Assembly (NCBI GenBank): GCA_963070105.1
Contig: OY718808.1
Coordinates: 6,363,738-6,427,737 of the forward strand
From: Litomosoides sigmodontis
Lineage: Eukaryota > Nematoda > Chromadorea > Rhabditida > Onchocercidae
Direction: 5' to 3'
DNA: 64,000 nt
Both the position numbers and the translations under genes were made by a program. Every line of letters starts with the position of its first letter. Positions within the stretch are counted from its first letter, which is position 1. The notes under the pieces are model-generated. The model ran no database searches. It saw only the letters and a list, made by a program, of their open reading frames with translations, and was not told where the DNA came from. Positions 25,267 to 38,717 of this stretch are shown one piece after another.

Positions 25267-25919
25267 TATTTCTACCTCTCTACTCTCAACAAATTTGCTC
25301 CTAAATTAAAACAAAAAAAAAACAAATCTATTAATAGGCAGGGAAAGTTGTACTTTAAGTTCCAGTTGAACAACAATGTTCAGCAGGGTTGACGGTAAGT
25401 ATCCAAATATTCTGCCCTTCTTAAACTATATTCCTGTTGTTTTTAGCAGAGAGGTTTGCACGATGACATAAGAATTTCGAACAAATGCTGAAGCTGGCAG
25501 TTCTAAGGAGCAGACGGATAAAACAAAGAAAAGTGAAGGCAATTTAATAAGAATGTTACTAGTTGTTAAGTGCAATATACCTAACGAAAATAAGAAGGAA
25601 CAGCAACAACCCGATAAAAGTTTGACCCCTCACACCCCACTAAAGACAATTGACACCGATCGCACCACCTTATCAAAACCAAATCTCACTGTGTCCCCAG
25701 TAGCACACTTGCAGCGTTTTGAATGAAACGCATTATAATCCTGTCGTAAGGTTTCTAATGTGTGATGCTCCTTTCTTGATTTGTTAAGTCTTCCAAGGGG
25801 AGTGAAGGCTACGAAAGTAGTTCCCTAAATTGAATTCTGATTGATTCGTTTTCATTTGATCATTAAAAAATTCTTAATAGAAGAAAAGACAGCTTAAACT
25901 TTTCAGTTACAAATGCGAG
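25267..25919. promoter_or_regulatory. Shared divergent promoter region of csn-1 and E(z)
   Basis: 653 bases lie between the two divergent start codons. On the minus side an acceptor TTTAG at 25303-25301 lies 36 bases before the csn-1 ATG. On the plus side ACTTTTCAG at 25906 lies 13 bases before the E(z) ATG. Both look like trans-splice acceptors. No TATA box is obvious. Confidence 0.55.
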
Positions 25920-28900
25920 ATGGATACCCCCAGCAGTAGTCGTAGTGCTAACAAGAGGGCAATCAAAAATGATGGACAAGTGAGCCGAGGAGCAAAACGA
26001 CGTTGCTTCAAAAAAGATCAGCGGAAAGAAGATGTTCGTTATGAATCCTTTTTTATCATTCTTTGAGATGAAACATTCAGCGAAGCCATCAGTGTGTTAA
26101 TACACATTGTTACTTCCATGAAGTTCCATGAAGTTTAGTTTTCATTAAGGATATGGTCTGTCCAAATTATATTATTTATTGAGAATATAAAAAGACTAGT
26201 TTTTAGCGAAGTTATTCGTGGTGTGAGCATGAATATCTTCACGAGGGATTTTATTGAACGTTTTAATTTTTTTTATACTGCAGGTTGGAACTGAAGACTC
26301 TGGCGAGGAAAAATCATTTAGGGGATGGAAGGAAGACGATGATGCTCCACTTCCCAAGTATCTATGTGATGATGTAGCTAGAATTTATGAAGATGTTATG
26401 AGTCGATATAGAAATATGATTGATGCCGAAGGCCTGGTATGTGTTATTTTTATAGTTCAGACTAAATGAGCATCATTTTTATTCACAGCTTGAAAATTTG
26501 AGAAACTTTCGGACCTATCACAAATTGAAATCTCAACTTATAATTTTAGAAACTGTACCACAAAATGTTGCGGGAAGAACCACGCAAGAAATATGTAGTA
26601 AGTATTTGCCACTTCAATCCTTTAGCACTTTTACACTGTTGTCTTTTTCTGAAATATAATGATATACGTATTCCTTGTAGGCGTAAGTGTACAATAAAAA
26701 AATACGGAAATGCGATCAGGTTCATTTTCTGCTACATAACACGCTGATAAAATGCGGCGTGACAATTAGTTACAAGCTCTGGAAGTACTGAGATGTGGAA
26801 AACCGTATTAGATCCCTTCACACTGTGTAAAATTCTTTTTAGACAACAAACAGAGTAAAGCCTTTAAATCTGAAACCAATGCCGGAACAACCAACATATT
26901 TCACGTTGCGGTCAGCAACGAATACAGTTCTACAAAAATGCCCTTCAAAATGTATTGAAGCTGTCATGAGCACACCCCGAATGCAGTACTGGACACTCAC
27001 CGAATGCAACATCCTGGTTCCTTTTTTTTAAATAAACCTTTCTATTTCTATTTTCATGTATACTCATAGAACTATGGGGGCGAAATCCTTCGAAGAGAAA
27101 TAGAAAAATTTATTAGGAAGACATATTAAAAAAAATATTATGTATATATGGCTCTTAATTTATTTGAAACTTGGTTCCTGTCATTATTCGTGTTTTTAAG
27201 TGTGAGGATGAACGTACGCTTTCACATATTCCATTCTTGGGCGATCACGAAGATGATGACATTGGCTTTGGCGAGGAATTACTTAAGACTTTTCAAGAGG
27301 TGAATTTATTAGAAATATGAGTGCTTATGTTGAAATTTCGTTTTAAACAATTGTTTTTAATAATTCGTTTTACTGACGATATGTTATGAAAGGGTATACA
27401 TGGCACCAAAGTTGGTTGTGGTTCATTTATCAACGATCACATACTTTATCAAGTTTTAAAAAAGCTGTTCGACAAGTATTCAGATGTTGGTGCGTTTAAA
27501 GAGATTTTTTTAAATAGATGATTTTCTCATAAGCAGAGTACTGCTACGTTTTTGCTCTTTTTTTTATTGTGCTTTTGGAATAATATATTTATATACTTAA
27601 TTTACATTTATGTATAACTTGAAATTTTAGCCGATCAGGTAATATATAGAGCGGTTTATGAACAGTTTCCGAACAAAGCTTCAGTTCAGCAGCTTCCATT
27701 TCTGTATGCTTTTAATCTCTTTCATAAATTTTTAGGCAGATCTAAAACATATTTGGTTTATAGTGCATTAAAATGATCGTCTTACCATGGATTTCTTTTC
27801 TTATATTTCACTTCATATTTTGTTTCACTTAGATTCGAAGATCTGAAGCGACGTTTTTGTCCGTCAGATTTATTCATGGAAGAGAACAATCAGTCAGAAT
27901 TCCTGGACACAAAAGCACTTCATTCATTCCAACTTCTTTTGTGTAATCGTTGTCTCACCTACGATTGTCTTATTCATGGTTCATTTTTTAGTTCATCGGT
28001 AAAGCAAAAAAATTGGGCAAAAAAGTTGCAAATTTCTATGCTCTGCCAGGATTAATAGCATTGGTACAATTCTCCTGATAGTTTATAAGTTTTACTTAAA
28101 ATTCTTGCTTTTGTCCTACGATTTTGAAAATTCCTGCTTTTTTACTGATTTTCACAAAATTTTCAAGTGTTTTGTGATTTACGACTGTATTATTAGAAGG
28201 ACCGTGCTTTAGGCGTCAATGCAACAGAGGCGGAAGTCCGGCGACGTCGTGGAATAACAAGTGTTGAGCCTTGTGGGCCTCAGTGTTTCAGGCATTTGAC
28301 GAAAGAAATGGTACTTGTTCATAGCAATTTGCTTTATATGTAACTTCTGTGGAATTCCATATTAGCTGAATTATTTAATTTAAACTGCGAAATAATTTTA
28401 TCTAAAGGGTTTATATATAGGTGTTCACATTCATGAACTTCGGTGAATCCGTTGAAATTTTATTTTAATGCCTGCAGTAGAATTTATGAGCTTTTGAAAA
28501 TTCGTGCTTGCAGGAAGAAGCGAAGCGCCGCTGTGCTTCTCCACCAGATACGAAAACGATAAATGCCATATTAAATATAAAGACAGAGGACATCAACTGG
28601 ACAGCACAGCAGGAATCAATGTTCATTGCTTTGCGGCGAACATACAAAAACGATTTCTGCAAATTAGCTGAAGTTCTAAATCTGGTTGTAGGAAATGCAT
28701 CACCGAAATCTTGCCGTGAGGTACTTTTAGTCCTGAACTATGTGAAGTGTAATTTTTGTAGAACTATCAAGTTCTTCCAGCACAAATTTTTTTCATGTTA
28801 CAGTTGTATGCATATTCTTTTCGTACAGCGCCAATATCACCGAGAGCCGACGTTTCACCAAATTCACCACCGAAAAAAAAGAAGTAATTTTTAAAATTTT

Positions 28901-30876
28901 TTGCAACGTTTTTCTTTAATCGTTATCCCTTTTAAGGTTTATAATGCCGTCTTAGTTTTCATGTTGAAAATATATACCGGTTGAAGAATCAGGCAACATC
29001 AGCTGAGGAGGTATGGGACTACCGCTTAATATAAAAATATAAAACTAGGTGTGTGCAAGAAGTGTGATACGTCACATTGTGTTTCGGATACAAAAATTTA
29101 ATTTCTGCTATTCAAAACATGTCTATTTAAATTGCTGCTTTTTTATATAGCGAAGTCATCTTTAGAAATATGAAGGATCAGCATCGCACATTTCGTGCTG
29201 TTAAGTGGGCGAAAACAGAGGGCAAAGTTGGGAATACCCATGTTTATGAGCCGTGTTCTCACGCTGGACCTTGTTCGGCGGAAAACAATTGTTCATGTGT
29301 TAGCGTTGATAATCTATGTACAAAGTTAGTCTACAACTTGCAAACATTCTTACTTCCAGTATGGATTAATTAGCCGAATGATTCATACTTTTTTTTATTG
29401 CTTAGAGTTTTGGTGATTTTAGATTTTGTCGCTGCGGCGAACAGTGTAAATATAGATTTCCTGGCTGTCGTTGTGCACCAGGCTTATGTAGGACAAAACA
29501 ATGCCAGTGTTTCTATGCTAATTGGGAATGCGATCCGGACGTTTGTAAATCATGCAAATGTGGTAAGTTGAAATTATGTCATTAGAATGTGGGTGTTCAT
29601 CTATTAACTGTAATGATGTACAAAATCCTTTTTGCATGTCGCATTAATTTTTGGAATCTTCGATTTTACTCAGACTATTGCAGATGTTTTGGATGATCCT
29701 AATGTTGCAACATGCAAAAATGTAGCCATGCAACGTGGCTTGCAGAAGAAATTAGTCATTGCTCCTTCTCAAGTGCGTGACTTAAGTTTTCTATCATATT
29801 TTTGCGAGGAAGTGGTTTATAATTAAATAAACCGTTTCCACTAAAATTCGTTGTTGTATTTCAGGTTGCTGGTTGGGGGTGTTTTGCAGAAGAAGACATT
29901 GAAAAAAACGATTTCATATCAGAATATTGTGGTGAAGTTATAAGTCATGATGAGAGTGAAAGAAGAGGCAAAATATATGATAAATTGAAATGTAGTTATC
30001 TTTTTGGTATGTTTTGATAATGTACGTAATGATCAAAATGTAGTTATCTTTTATGTTGTTTGGGATTATTGTTTAATCTAGTTTGTTTAATGGTTTATAA
30101 CCTAAAAAGAGCTGCGGGAACTGCTGAAATTGTGGTCATATCATTGAATTTATTAGGTTTAAATGATGAAATGGTAGTAGATGCCACTAGAAAAGGCAAC
30201 GTTATCCGATTTGCAAATCACTCAAAGGATCCGAATTGCATGGCAAAAGTAAGTCTGTTTCTTTTTTGTGGGAGTATTGTCTTTCAAACATGTTGTTAGC
30301 TCTCAATTCTGAACACTTTATTCAAGGTATTATAAGTCATATCATAAATCTTCAGGTGTTCATGGTTAATGGAGATCATCGTATAGGTATTTTTGCACGA
30401 AGGCCAATTGCAGCTGGCGAGGAGCTCTTTTTTGATTATTCCTACAACTCTTATCAACAGGTTAACTTTGAAGCTCATGTAGAAAAATGATTAGGAGTTC
30501 ACCCATGATTTTTTCCACGTCAAAAGTTTTAACTGTTTGCAAAGCATAGTTTTTTCTCGCTATACAGTAGCTAATTCTTAAAATTATTTGTTTTTAATAA
30601 ATACTGTTTCATTTAAAAGTGATAAATGTGCGTCCCAAAAAATGGAACCATATCACTTTTTGTGAAATGTAGTACAAGCTAGCCACATTGATGCAGCTTG
30701 ATTTTTGCGCGAAACTTCGCATAATATTTTATGCAAAATATTATGTTAATTTTATACCAATGAGGATTAGAACAACAGCTAATTGTGCTGAGTGAAAGAG
30801 ATGGAATGAAATTTTTGATGAACAATGCGTTTATTTGCAGGTGAAATTTGTTTCGAAGGAACGTCCGAAACCGTGA
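25920..30876 (+). CDS. EZH2: Enhancer of zeste / EZH2-type histone H3 lysine-27 methyltransferase
   Basis: Exons: 25920-26033, 26284-26436, 26550-26597, 26843-27016, 27201-27299, 27393-27489, 27631-27703, 27833-27998, about 28200-28310, 28514-28720, 28804-28883, 29151-29324, 29423-29562, 29684-29772, 29865-30006, 30157-30248, 30356-30460, 30841-30876; about 699 aa. The first ATG of the leader (25913) opens a short frame; the second gives the protein. Order of domains: PRC2-contact N-terminus (LSHIPFLGD); [12 protein letters not shown] (MCSS-like); a SANT-like region ([16 protein letters not shown]); the cysteine-rich CXC (about 455-545, [15 protein letters not shown]); and SET (about 576-690) with [18 protein letters not shown] (Asn643-His644) and GEELFFDY. 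It is the catalytic subunit of Polycomb repressive complex 2 in the nucleus. The C. elegans counterpart is MES-2. An odd point: Leu616 lies where human EZH2 has Tyr641. Confidence 0.95.
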
Positions 30877-32473
30877 TACATTATAAAGAGATATTATTGT
30901 AAAAGTGTTCTTAATCATCATTTCATTAATATTTGAAGGTTAGGATTTATGATAATTAAAATAAAATTGTTAGTTCATGCATGATTGATAATCAACTGCG
31001 AAATGACTTCAAAATTGATCAGAAACGGTTGCAGGGTGAATTTAGGAATAATTTTATAAATCTGGCAAAATAATTATTTTCCATGACACTTCACCGATTT
31101 ATTGTTAATGTTATAGTTTTCATGCGTAATGCATAACCAACTTGACTTTTAAGCCCTGTGTCCTTACAAAATTGTTACCACAATCATTACACATAGCACA
31201 ACTTCGTTCCTTCAACATTAATTCCGACAAGTCCTTGTAGTAATGTAATTCTGAGATACCTGAATCACCACCCTCGGTGTCGTTCACTGAATTTTATCCA
31301 TGTGACTTCAGCAACAGGAACTGCCAAGCTGCACAAGTTATTCCATCACTACAAAGTAAACGAATTGTGACATTCAGATATTCCCCCTCCCTATCTTTCC
31401 ATCAATGACATTAATAGTAGTCTTGCGCAGTCATTAATATCTGGAAGTGAAACGAAACATAAGATTTCTAGGAGCCTCGTTATCCCCAGAATGAAATCAG
31501 TGAAACCTTCGCTGCATTCGGTCCTACGCACTTACAAATGTATTTCACAACTCTAGTAATACGTCTCTCACACCATGAATCCATGACCAGCAACTTCAAA
31601 TATAGTGTTCGACGAAATTTTAAATTGAATTTATAGACATAAGAAATTTACCAGCACAACAATAATGAAAAATGAACACTCAGTTGAGATTCAACGCATT
31701 ATGTACAAGTGGACAATAAAACATTACAATCATTACCCGAAAGACATATTTTCAGTTCCATTCAAGCAAAGCGAGCAAGTACGACTAAGTTTGGAAAAGG
31801 GAAAATTTTTTAATTTTCAGTTACCTCGCCTGAAGAAATTTTTTCGTTTCATTACTCTAAAAAATTGCAACACTCCCTCTTTAATTTGACACCAAAAATA
31901 AAACAAATCTCGGAAAAGAACTGTGTAATACCTAAGTTTATGAATACGAAATTAATGTTTAAGGTAAGAAATAAAAGTAACAATATAGGAACCTATGTCG
32001 GCAAGTACTGGAGAATTGATATTGGTCATCATCATGAAATATAACTTGCTTATATGACTTCATCTGAACCGAAACGATTTTAAAACTACTAGAGGAATAT
32101 CAGTTCTCCTTTTTGTTTCAGTTTCTAAAACTAAAAACAAAGACAATGAGGTTTTTTGTTCGACAGATATCACAATTAAGACAAATCCCGTATTTATGTA
32201 CATCGTGCATTCGCCCCTAACGCCGTATTTTAACCGGCGAAGGGCTTTCACTACTTCTCCTCCTCTTGCCTAAAGCCAAATATACATCTTTTTCACGTTC
32301 GCGCTGGTTGCTTACTCGATCCTAAAAAAGTAGTTCATTCGAAAGGCAAAAGAAATTTTTTAAAGAAATAGCATAACACAGCTGTGCTTTGCTTTTCAAA
32401 TATCTAGTCACCATAAAAATATTATGAGAATGATGTCTGGCTAGTATTTTGCGATCCTTTTTTTGTTTCATAT
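30877..32473. other. Convergent intergenic region between E(z) and cyclin L
   Basis: The two flanking genes end toward each other. No exon is supported on either strand. The open frames at 31665-31889 (+) and 32060-32251 (-) lack splice context and similarity and are taken as chance. Confidence 0.55.
30960..30965 (+). terminator. Poly(A) signal AATAAA of the E(z) gene
   Basis: Canonical AATAAA, 84 bases after the TGA stop at 30874-30876. Confidence 0.6.
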
Positions 32474-35400
32474 TTATATATATTGATATATGTATGAATC
32501 AAAACTGCGAGTCACATCAAAACGCCAATCAACCTTCTCAACAACTTTCCGCCGACCATCTCGACTTCTAGTCCGACGACGCCTGTCTTTTTCTGCCCTC
32601 CGTTCTTCCCTTGCTCGACGTCTTTCATCTCGCTGATGCCTTGAATGATGATGGTTACGTTTTGATGACCGATCGTGTTCCGTCGACTCAGCCCTATGGT
32701 GATAATAAACAGGTGAAGTGCGAAATCTGAAAATTAAAATGATAAATGGTGTCCGGATTTCCTTTTATATATTAAATTTTCGTGGACCAATTTTTTACAA
32801 ACGACTCACTTCTTGGGTTCAACTGGCGATCTTGAGCGTGAATGTGAGGTGGAAGATGATGTTCGTTTAGCATTATAATGGTCATTCTCTTTTTCTCTGT
32901 CACGTTGAACTTCCTTTTCTTTCCCACTTCCTAAAAATTATCTTAAATTATGTAAAAATGCAGTTAAATAAATATATTGCATGATTAAAGATAGCCAGCC
33001 TTATATTACTCGAAAGTTTATTCGAATATATTTGTTGCGTAACACCTCGAAAGGTGTAAACCACTAAAAGTATTGCACCAACCTTCCCTAGCCTTATTTC
33101 TAGTACCATTTTGCCGTTCCATTTCAGCAGCTCTGCTAGCGATTTCACGACGTCTTTTCTCCAAAATAGCTTTTGCCCGTTCGACTTCTTTGCTTGCCAC
33201 GTTTTCTGCTTGCTGAACTTTTGCAAATGCATTACTGAGACCAATTCGCAGTTTGTTCAGTGTATCATTTAATCGTGTCCAGTTTGGCGCCTGCAATCAT
33301 GAAACCAATGCTCCAAAAAAATCATTTGTTCCGATAACGACAGAATTTTTTTAGAAAATTTTAGAAAAATGTACAGCTAAGGCATACCCGTAATCGTGTG
33401 TAAACCTGCAGAAGCAGAATTGAAATCGTCCGTACATCCCTGTCACTTGCATCAAACGCTTCAAACCAGGGAAACGGCTCGCGCGGAAGTGGTAAAGGTT
33501 CCTGAAAATGTCAAAATTACACATTGAAAATAACATTGAAAATGAAAAGATCTAATATACTTACTGTTATAGTTCGTGCTGCAAGATGAATACAGGCGCA
33601 TGCAATTGTTTCCGGCCGATACCTAAGGAATATATCTGTACGCAATCCATCATTCATATAGCTCCTAAAATTAACAAAGCAAATCTTCGCAAGTTCCGAA
33701 AGGCGTAACAGTAAAACCGCTTTGTTACGGAAAATGAAAATGATCAAATTTCTAAAAACTCCAATTTCTAGCTTCACACAAACTGCTTGAGCGAATCTCA
33801 TTTCGGTTTTCAACGTCATAAATCCATAAATAATTGTAATACCATGCTTTCTGCATCAGTTCGTGGTTGCCAGTAGCACCCAATGCATGAAGATATGCAT
33901 ATATGAGTTTATGTGGATGATTGACATGTACTACGAAACCAAGCGCATTCAACAACTTTCGCTCCGCTTTTATCACTTGATTCTTCAAATCTACGTAACT
34001 TCGATCCAAAAGCATTGGAACATATCTACAAATAAGCAGTAAGCCAAATATTGGCTCCAACGCCTAGTGCATTCCTATGAATGGAAATTATGTGCTGAAC
34101 AATCTCACTCCTACGTGTCCTCACGAACCTAAATCCGATTTCAGCGTCTGTAAGCATCGTCAATAATGCCTACACATCCCAAATAAATAAATAATTTAAA
34201 GGCACCACACATCCTTCCGATACAATTCTGAAAGCTGAACAATAAGAACAAGCAACTGACCTTCTCCTTCCTCTCAAATAATCTTCAGTAAACCACTGCT
34301 TCCTATATAATTATGTCATATTAATCCACACTTCAAGTTTCGAAAGTTGGCAGATCTCATTTGTTTTCTGTATATTGTCAAGAGCTGGCAGAATTTAAAA
34401 CACATGCAAACATGGCATAATCAAACGAAGTGGCCTAAGCAGGAAAAATAATTTAGAAAACAGATTTGAAAAAGACAAGAACGCACGACAGTATATGAAG
34501 GGAATCATAACTACATATATTAGTGATGCTGCTAATCATAATGAGTTATTACAGTTTGCGTATGTCCAGCCGTTGATTACAACAGAAACGAAAAACAAAT
34601 CGTAGTAAATGGCCCGTGTTAAGTGGCTTTTAAAGAATATGTGTGATGAGTGCAACATAAAGACTGATTCTGCACAAACAAAACAACAAAGTAATAAGAG
34701 TCTTGAAAGTGCAAACAAAGATCGCTACATATGAAAATTTTATGACAAAGACGTTGGAGAGGATTCATCCGTATTAACGCCAAATGACAGGAAGGATGAA
34801 AGAACATTTATTCATTAATTTCAATGCTATAAAAGCTTCTGAACGTGTTGCACTAATTCTATGGTTATGTGACCCTACAAATCGTCACTTACTTAGCCTG
34901 CTGTAGACAGTTTGCTTTTCTGTTGACTAAAGTAAACCATCAACAGTGGATTATAACATAACATCACGTTTTTCATCAAATGGATAATCAGGTATTCTAC
35001 AGTTTCGAAATGAAATTCGATTCAGCCATACCGGCAACCATTAAGATCAAATAAGTGAGGTACTTGATAACACCGTTTAAAAAATAAAATAAGGAAGGAC
35101 CTTGCAAGTCAGTGAGCTATATGATGAATGGTACTTTCATCCTTACCTTCATTGTTCACTAAGTAATCAGCACTCACAAATGCCGTACAATCCACACAAA
35201 ATGAACGACCATACCATATGTCACTTAAAACACTAAAACACAAATATTTCATTCAAATTAAAAAATGCATTCCCAAGCAAAGCTGCGTGCTTTTTAAAAT
35301 AGTATTTTCCCAAATAAAACCTACAAATTTTACAACATGAAAGTACAACCAATAAATTGAATTATCATCATGAAATAGCAACGTGTCCATCGGTTTTCGC

Positions 35401-38400
35401 TATCTTCGGAGTTAGTATGTCTGAACACGCTTGATGTCCTGCCACTAGTAATGGATCCTAGATGTAAGGGACTTGGCTTTCACACAATTGCCGTTTAATG
35501 AAATTGTATCTTCCTTCCAAATTCAGTCAAGCAACTGGTATTAAATTAACATACCTGTGCGCATAGAGAAAAGATCAACCGCTCCAGCCACAGTGTTGCG
35601 ATAAGTCAACCAATATGCAAAAGAATCTTTTTATCACCAAGTTATTATCAGAATCTACACGAAACAGGAGCCTTTCCAATTTATCTTGACAGTGTAACCT
35701 TACTATAACTTTTCCGCCAACTCTTGACATTCGATAGCAGAATACAGAAAAGCAAACCTTTATTTTCGAAGGAAGGAATAAACATATTGCTGTGATTTTC
35801 GATAGACGGATGACCATTACCGGAATTTACTGATGAAAATGTATAAACAATAACCTACAGAGGAATTACATAAATTTAGGCAAAATTTCCCAGAAAGATG
35901 TAATAAATATAACCAGAATAAACTGGGTTTCTGGGGAAAGCAAAAACATACCTCATACTACTAAGGGAAAGAATTCATGCTGTTAGCCAGTAATCAAGCA
36001 GGAAAGCGAACGGAAGCAAAAAATAACAAATAGTTTCCCATTTCTAACACTCTACATTGGCACGAAACAGTTTCATCATCAGGTCATGTCCACAACCTTC
36101 AGAGCTTAATGCTTAATGTTAAGGGGCAAATCATGTTCAAAATTTTCCAAATTACAGAGAAAAAGTTGAAATGTCGTAACTGCATATAAAATAGGCAGTA
36201 GCTGTTATCATACCATGGTTTACTGAAAATAACTTGATTAGGAAGGTAGCAGTTGCTTGCAGCATCGTCCATTTCGTGTGCCATTAACGTGCAGTGAGCT
36301 GCACTACACCCGTATAATGACAGTGTCGATAGAGTGTGCATATATGCCGACTCCATATTGATATGTAGTCTTTGATAACACACAGAGAGAATCAGTAAAA
36401 GACGAAATCCAACTTGAAGAGAGCTCCAAATATGCTTCATTCATCTCTGTAGAATGGATGGAAGTGGTAACCGTACAAGAGAGTGGGGGCACACGCATTT
36501 TTTACTGCCATACGTGTATCCGCTCTGCCAGCTCTGTGTCACCTGGAGTGATTAAAAATATGAACAAATGTATTTCATAATTTACAGTAACCCACTGCCA
36601 ATTCTGGTTCTTTCATTTAAAAATTCAAAACATCTGATCCAGGAATGACTAATCGGTATATTCCTTTCCTCTTCTTTCTTTTAGGATAAGAGGTAGGTGA
36701 CACAAGATAAGCCTAAGACCACTGTCTTAATCGTTGATAGCTATTACTTCCAATCTGCTCATTTGTTGCACCGAAAAAGCGTACACAATAAGCCAAATTT
36801 GGAGAATGACTTCCTAGAGGAACGATAAAAGAGAATAAGCTACTCTCTATTAACTGCGAATTGGCATGTTATGTCCAACGCTTCGGGAAAATTTAAACAG
36901 TCACTATATTATATTTAAGGTCTATTAGAATAGACCTAAAAAAATGAGTCTTAATTGCACAGCTGATCCGTGCTATGCTTCAACAAGTCTCAACGCTAGA
37001 ACACATATAGCTAAACATAAAAGTTTCAGAACGACGAAAAAACCGCCGCCTGAAATAAATGTCAAATCGAAATTTTGCATGAGCATGCAAAAAAAACATC
37101 CAACTCGTTAAAATTAGTTGGTACTTATTCTTTCCTTTTACAAAGTAGTAAGAAAACAAACGAAAGTAGTACGGAAAAGAGATTTGAATGCACAAACATG
37201 ACGATGCCTACAGAACAGCAAAAATACGAACTTGTTGCCGACTAATTGTACAGCCGGCGTATTTCGTAAATAATACTGAGGGAACTTTAAATAACCTCAA
37301 AAGTACCATCCTTTGTGTCATGTCCATTGCATGTCCTATCGTTCCCTCAGACGCGTAAATCCTGTATAACCATGTATGTTTTATAAGCAATATATTAGAA
37401 CTACACTTACTTTTTAGATTCATTTCGTTTGCCATGTAAATGTTCCAAACGATGGAACACATTGATGACATCACGTGGCCGACGTGGAGCCTCCTCAATC
37501 TTGCTCGCTAATAAAAGACATGCCATTACCGTGTACTAAACTTAATATCATTACTATGACTGAAATGGCACAGATCGCAAAGAAGTCATGAATTATGATC
37601 ATAATAATTAAAAAAATAAGACAACTCATAGCAGGATTCTGTTGTGGTCTCACACCTGAAAGCAAACAAAAATGCGTCCGGCGAATATATAGAACTTACC
37701 CTCTTCATTCAAAATAATACTGTCCTAACATTTCACATATTACTACACATATAATCTAGTTAGAAATCACATGGTTCGATAATTAACGTCCATCTCAGCT
37801 TTAGCAATAAGGTACCCGGAATTAAATGACTTAAACTGAACCACTGCAATGCTACGAACAAGATGAAACTATGCTTTAAAAGCAAAAATATGTAGCTACA
37901 TTCATCGTCCGACTAATCAGAGTTGCACTCAGTCCATAAGAAGCAAAAATTTTCTCCTTAAGAAAGGGAATTCCTTTCTTTAAAAACCCATTATGAGAAA
38001 GGAATTCCAAAAAACCAGTATTAAAACTATCGCTTCGTATGGAACTTGTAAAAAAGACCTTGTTTCATAGAAGTGAGTGATTTAAAATATAATGAATCAA
38101 AACATACTTCGAAATGATGTCGAACAAATGATCTCTGATAATAAAATCGCTGGTAAAGAATCTGTGCCGTCGCCGCTGCAACCTGCGGTATGCGAAGCAG
38201 TATCGCACCTGACTGAATTATTTCACAACCAAGATACCGCAAATCCTGGAAAAGAAAGCAATACTTCTAGTGTATAAAATCAATTATGAATTCGTATAAA
38301 ACCAACGCTTTAGTAGCGACTTACATACCAGTTCGGTTTTCCGATCCAATCCATCAGCTAAAGAAGGAGGATTTCCCAACTTAGCCACTGAATGCTCATC

Positions 38401-38717
38401 TAGTGTAAGAAGCCATTTATCTGCTGATATATTAATGGACGAAAATAGTCTGAAACAAAAATCACTTAAAGTAACTAAGAACGTAATATGGAATTGAATA
38501 AAATAAAAATGCGTAAACATCATCAATTTTACCTTCTTTGACCAAAACTGCTTAGCTTTATTTTTGTTCCGACATCATCCGTTGCTAACTGCTCTTCTTT
38601 GACATCTTTTGTGTCGCTAGTGAATGAGTTTAAATTAGTTTTTCGCTGAGGCTGCTCACCAGAGTTTTTTAATGACGGCCTTGGAGCTATCGTCATCACG
38701 GTGCTTTTGGTCATCAT
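32474..38717 (-). CDS. cyl-1: Cyclin L (RS-domain cyclin of CDK11/CDK10 complexes)
   Basis: Exons 5' to 3' on the minus strand: 38717-38533, 38449-38329, 38245-38108, 37535-37411, 34025-33843, 33664-33565, 33501-33388, 33290-33083, 32930-32810, 32726-32474; 515 aa. The first cyclin box spans exons 2-5 ([63 protein letters not shown]). The second includes [12 protein letters not shown] and [14 protein letters not shown], diagnostic of L-type cyclins. The C-terminus is rich in Arg-Ser and Arg-Glu/His ([20 protein letters not shown]), as in vertebrate CCNL1/2, which sit in nuclear speckles and link CDK11 to pre-mRNA splicing. An acceptor at 38722-38721 only three bases before the ATG suggests trans-splicing. 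Intron 4 is about 3.4 kb. Head-to-head with nphp-4. Confidence 0.95.
34026..37410 (-). other. Large (3385-bp) intron of cyclin L
   Basis: It separates the KRNESK-encoding exon from the [12 protein letters not shown] exon, within the first cyclin box. All other introns of this gene are far shorter. Short open frames on both strands inside it show no known domain, so I see no supported nested gene. Confidence 0.75.
37967..38008. repeat. Perfect 13-bp hairpin in cyclin L intron 3
   Basis: GGAATTCCTTTCT at 37967-37979 is the exact reverse complement of 37996-38008, with a 16-base loop. Confidence 0.75.
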
